Assembly: GCA_031429035.1 (NCBI GenBank)
Contig: JANOYU010000035.1
Coordinates: 1 to 11,251 of the forward strand
From: Methylotenera_A sp031429035
Lineage (GTDB): Bacteria; Pseudomonadota; Gammaproteobacteria; Burkholderiales; Methylophilaceae
Direction: 5' to 3'
Length of the DNA: 11,251 nucleotides
Both the position numbers and the translations under genes were made by a program. The notes beneath the pieces are model-generated. The model was given only the letters and a program-made list of their open reading frames with translations. It searched no databases and had not been told where the DNA came from. The first letter of the stretch is position 1; every line of letters begins with the position of its first letter. Positions 8,919-11,251 of the stretch are shown piece after piece.

Positions 8919-9773
8919 ATGAAAAACACGGCTACTTTACTTATTACCTGCCCAGATACCAAGGGCATCGTGGCGGCAATCGCCGATTTTTTATATCAGC
9001 ACAATGCCAATATTTTACACGCAGACCAGCACCAAGATGCAGAAAATAACTTATTTTTAATGCGTGTAGAGTGGGATATCACTGATTTTAATTTAACAGA
9101 AGCTAATTTTGCCAAAGCTTTCGCCACAATCGCTGCCAAATTTAACATGCAATGGCAGCTTAAAATGTCTGTACACAAAACGCGCGTGGCCATTATGGTA
9201 TCGCAGTATGACCATTGTTTGGCCGATTTACTGCATCGCCATAAAAGTGGCGAGCTTGCTTGTGAAATACCATTGGTGATTAGTAACCATCGTGATACTG
9301 AAAATTTAGTCAAGTTTTATGGCATCGATTTTCACCATATTGTGGTGACAAAAGACAATAAAACCGAAGCAGAAGCGGCGCAATTTAAGTTGTTTGCCGA
9401 TTACAACATTGATTTAATCGTGTTGGCGCGTTATATGCAAATTTTGTCACCCAATTTTGTGCAACGTTATCCGCAACGTATTATCAATATCCACCACTCG
9501 TTTTTACCCGCATTTATTGGCGCAAAACCGTATCATCGTGCGTTTGAACGTGGCGTAAAACTCATTGGCGCAACGGGCCATTATGTGACAGAAGTATTAG
9601 ATGAAGGCCCAATTATTGAGCAAGATATTGACCGTATTTCGCATCGAGACCAAGTGGAAGATTTGATTCAAAAAGGCCGCGATTTAGAGCGTTCTGTATT
9701 GGCTAAAGCGGTGCGTTGGCACATAGAGAACCGTATTTTGTTATATGCCAATAAAACCGTGATTTTTGACTAG
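8919..9773 (+). CDS. purU: Formyltetrahydrofolate deformylase PurU
   Basis: Hydrolyses 10-formyltetrahydrofolate to formate and tetrahydrofolate, balancing the one-carbon pool and, in E. coli, supplying formate to PurT. The 284 residues match the family (E. coli 280). An N-terminal ACT-type regulatory domain (about 5-80, starting LLITCPDTKGIVAAIADFLY) is followed by a formyltransferase-like catalytic domain with VAIMVSQYDHCLADLL, VISNHRD and LARYMQIL. NIHHSFLP at 190-197 and LDEGPIIEQD at 227-236 hold the Asn190, His192 and Asp228 triad. The 36-residue His-to-Asp spacing equals that of GAR transformylase. In E. coli the ACT domain senses methionine and glycine; sensing here is inferred. The ATG has no Shine-Dalgarno. 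In a methylotroph using H4F-bound C1 units, PurU would return formyl groups to formate. The gene ends at a strong terminator 17 bases downstream. Confidence 0.95.
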   Translation: MKNTATLLITCPDTKGIVAAIADFLYQHNANILHADQHQDAENNLFLMRVEWDITDFNLTEANFAKAFATIAAKFNMQWQLKMSVHKTRVAIMVSQYDHCLADLLHRHKSGELACEIPLVISNHRDTENLVKFYGIDFHHIVVTKDNKTEAEAAQFKLFADYNIDLIVLARYMQILSPNFVQRYPQRIINIHHSFLPAFIGAKPYHRAFERGVKLIGATGHYVTEVLDEGPIIEQDIDRISHRDQVEDLIQKGRDLERSVLAKAVRWHIENRILLYANKTVIFD

Positions 9774-9790
9774 GATTTTAGTTAGGCATA

Positions 9791-9820
9791 AAAAAAGCGA
9801 TTGTCATCAATCGCTTTTTT
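9791..9820. terminator. Bidirectional rho-independent terminator between purU and the small secreted-peptide gene
   Basis: A 13-bp perfect stem (9791-9803 with 9808-9820) has a GCGATTG/CAATCGC core, six A-T pairs at the base and a TCAT loop. The A-run on one side and T-run on the other give a U-tract in both directions. It should end purU transcription (+) and that of the convergent small gene and lysA (-). Confidence 0.9.
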
Positions 9821-9836
9821 GTCTTAAATGCAGAAA

Positions 9837-9974
9837 TTATTCAGTAGCTGGTGCATCAATTGCTGGCGGTGCTGGGTCCTCTACTGGTGCAATTTCAGGC
9901 AATGACTCATCCGCATAAACAACAGAAACATTTAAAGCAGTGATGGCTAACAAAATAGCGAACAAACTTTTCAT
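9837..9974 (-). CDS. Small exported acidic Pro/Ala-rich peptide, 45 aa, unknown function
   Basis: An unrecognised small gene. The Shine-Dalgarno AGGGAG (9981-9986, reading -) lies 6 bases before the ATG and is the best in the window. The product starts MKSLFAILLAITALNVSVVYA, a clear signal peptide with a VYA type-I cleavage site after residue 21. The mature part would be 24 residues with seven Asp/Glu, six Pro, five Ala and no basic residue, including PVEDPAPPAIDAPATE. There is no cysteine, so it is neither a lipoprotein nor disulfide-bonded. It would act in the periplasm or outside the cell. It lies 108 bases downstream of lysA on the same strand. TATAAA (10011-10016, reading -) would place a start about 30 bases before the ATG, but its -35 is poor. 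The terminator at 9791-9820 lies 16 bases after the stop. It resembles many unannotated small exported proteins, and no function can be assigned. Confidence 0.75.
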   Translation of the reverse strand: MKSLFAILLAITALNVSVVYADESLPEIAPVEDPAPPAIDAPATE

Positions 9975-10082
9975 ACTTTTCTCCCTGAATTAATTAAATA
10001 TAATTTTAGTTTTATACAAAAAATAACATCGAAACAGTAATTTACACCCAGTTAGGGGCGTGTGCAACATAAATAATATGGG

Positions 10083-11251
10083 CTATTTTAAGCAGCTTTC
10101 TAGTGCAAACAAATCAGCTATTTTTTCACGCTGGCGCACTACAAAAGCTTGGTCACCATCTACTATCACCTCGGCCGCGCGGCCGCGTGTATTATAGTTG
10201 CTGGCCATGCTCATGCCATAGGCGCCGGCTGACATAATGGCCAATAAATCGCCTTCATGCAGATTCAAATTTCTATCGTGGCCTAAAAAATCGCCACTTT
10301 CGCACACTGGGCCCACAATTTCATAATTAGTCGTTTCGCCTACGCCTGTATTTTTTCTCGGCTTTACTGGCACAATATCATGATACGCATCGTATAAAGC
10401 AGGGCGCATTAGGTCATTCATGGCAGCATCTACAATGGCAAAATTTTTGGCTTCAGATGGTTTAAGGTATTCTACTTTGGTCAACAAAACGCCTGCATTG
10501 CCCACCAATGCGCGGCCTGGTTCAAACAGTAACTTTACGTTTTTATTGGCCAACTTATCTAAAATGGCTTTGGCGTAAGTGGCAAATGCTGGCGGTGTTT
10601 CATCGCTATAAGTAATGCCAATGCCGCCACCCACATCTATATGGCTAATATGAATACCTTTTGATTCAAGTTTATCCACCAAGCCTAAAATTAAATCCAA
10701 CGCCTCAATAAACGGCGCCAGTTCGGTAATTTGCGAGCCAATATGACAATCGACGCCGTGCACCGCAATATTCGGCATAGCAGCCGCCGCTTCGTAAACA
10801 GCAATTGCCTCATCAAAAGCCACGCCAAATTTATTATTTTTTAAACCAGTAGAAATATACGGGTGGGTTTTGGCATCCACATTGGGGTTGACGCGCAACG
10901 ATACTGGTGCAATTTTGCCCATCTCTGCCGCGACTTTATTTAAGCGTTGTAACTCGCTAGCCGATTCAATATTAAAGCAAAGAATGCCAGCGTTAAGTGC
11001 GGCGCGCATCTCATCATGCCTTTTTCCCACACCAGAAAACACCACTTTTTGCGGATCGCCACCTGCGGCCAATACACGTGCTAACTCACCACTAGACACA
11101 ATATCAAAACCGGCGCCGAGTTTGGCAAACAAATTTAAAATCGCTAAGCTTGGGTTGGCTTTGACGGCAAAGCAGATTAAATGATTAGTGCCAAGCAAGC
11201 CTGCTTGAAAGCGTGCAAAGGCATCGGTTAACGCGGCTTTAGAGTAGACAT
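10083..11251 (-). CDS. lysA: Diaminopimelate decarboxylase LysA (N-terminal codons outside window)
   Basis: A PLP-dependent fold-III decarboxylase that converts meso-diaminopimelate to L-lysine, the last step of lysine synthesis, in the cytoplasm. The frame is open to the window edge: the upstream codons read VYSKAALTDAFARF, the usual LysA lead-in. The TTG at 11196-11198 is therefore not the start, and about 25 residues are missing from the 388 visible. The PLP lysine is in CFAVKAN (Lys codon at 11160-11162). Further motifs are GAGFDIVSSGELARV, VDCHIGSQI, the phosphate-binding DVGGGIGI, and EPGRALVGNAG. GPVCESGDF carries the catalytic cysteine contributed across the dimer (codon 10302-10304), and GAYGMSMASNYN ends the conserved core. 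All key residues are intact. No dapF follows, although lysA-dapF pairs are common; instead the small secreted-peptide gene lies downstream. No U-rich terminator directly follows the stop. Confidence 0.96.
   Translation of the reverse strand, partial: VYSKAALTDAFARFQAGLLGTNHLICFAVKANPSLAILNLFAKLGAGFDIVSSGELARVLAAGGDPQKVVFSGVGKRHDEMRAALNAGILCFNIESASELQRLNKVAAEMGKIAPVSLRVNPNVDAKTHPYISTGLKNNKFGVAFDEAIAVYEAAAAMPNIAVHGVDCHIGSQITELAPFIEALDLILGLVDKLESKGIHISHIDVGGGIGITYSDETPPAFATYAKAILDKLANKNVKLLFEPGRALVGNAGVLLTKVEYLKPSEAKNFAIVDAAMNDLMRPALYDAYHDIVPVKPRKNTGVGETTNYEIVGPVCESGDFLGHDRNLNLHEGDLLAIMSAGAYGMSMASNYNTRGRAAEVIVDGDQAFVVRQREKIADLFALESCLK

Noticed and set aside
10044..10063. Bulged hairpin ACACCC...GGGGCGTGT as a lysA terminator
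   Set aside because: Short stem with an unpaired base and no T-run following on the - strand.
11196..11198. TTG as the lysA start codon
   Set aside because: The frame stays open upstream to the window edge and encodes the usual LysA sequence VYSKAALTDAF, so this codon is an internal leucine.

Overview
The window looks like ordinary chromosome from a betaproteobacterium of moderate to low G+C. It fits best with a methylotrophic Methylophilaceae-like organism (Methylotenera/Methylophilus type). This placement is inferred from protein style and gene content (cobalamin-dependent MetH, Mpl, a betaproteobacterial TonB-like protein, a thioredoxin-fold 2Fe-2S ferredoxin, PurU) and not from any marker gene. 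There are no rRNA or tRNA genes, insertion sequences, CRISPR arrays or phage genes. Both ends cut through genes: metH lacks its N-terminal part on the left, and lysA lacks its first codons on the right.

Left block, + strand, 2-5802: metH (partial), a small AT-rich GIY-YIG-superfamily gene, mpl, a TonB/TolA-like envelope protein and a 2Fe-2S ferredoxin. The first three are separated by only 2 bases each and are probably co-transcribed. The GIY-YIG gene is the one clear accessory element. It joins a T5orf172/Mug113-type nuclease-like domain to a C-terminal RAMA-like domain, and it sits between two housekeeping genes without disturbing their spacing. A rho-independent terminator behind the ferredoxin lies inside the last codons of the convergent HIT gene.

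Middle block, - strand, 8861 down to 5810: ispH, nudB, nadA and a HIT-family hydrolase, with gaps of 29, 8 and 6 bases, look like one operon. It supplies isoprenoid precursors (IspH), folate (NudB) and NAD (NadA). IspH and NadA are oxygen-sensitive 4Fe-4S enzymes. Start codons are unusual here: nudB must start with TTG, and ispH has either TTG or an ATT preceded by the same ribosome-binding context as the HIT gene.

Right block: purU (+) diverges from ispH over a 57-base gap and ends at a strong bidirectional terminator (9791-9820). From the other side come lysA (-, partial) and a 45-codon gene at 9837-9974 with a strong Shine-Dalgarno and a signal peptide. It would release a 24-residue acidic, proline/alanine-rich peptide of unknown function.

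MetH and PurU both act on the tetrahydrofolate one-carbon pool, and NudB feeds folate synthesis. Mpl and LysA share meso-diaminopimelate as a metabolite. No complete new multi-gene system is visible. The best candidates for something undescribed are the GIY-YIG/RAMA-like protein, the small secreted peptide and the possible AUU start of ispH.
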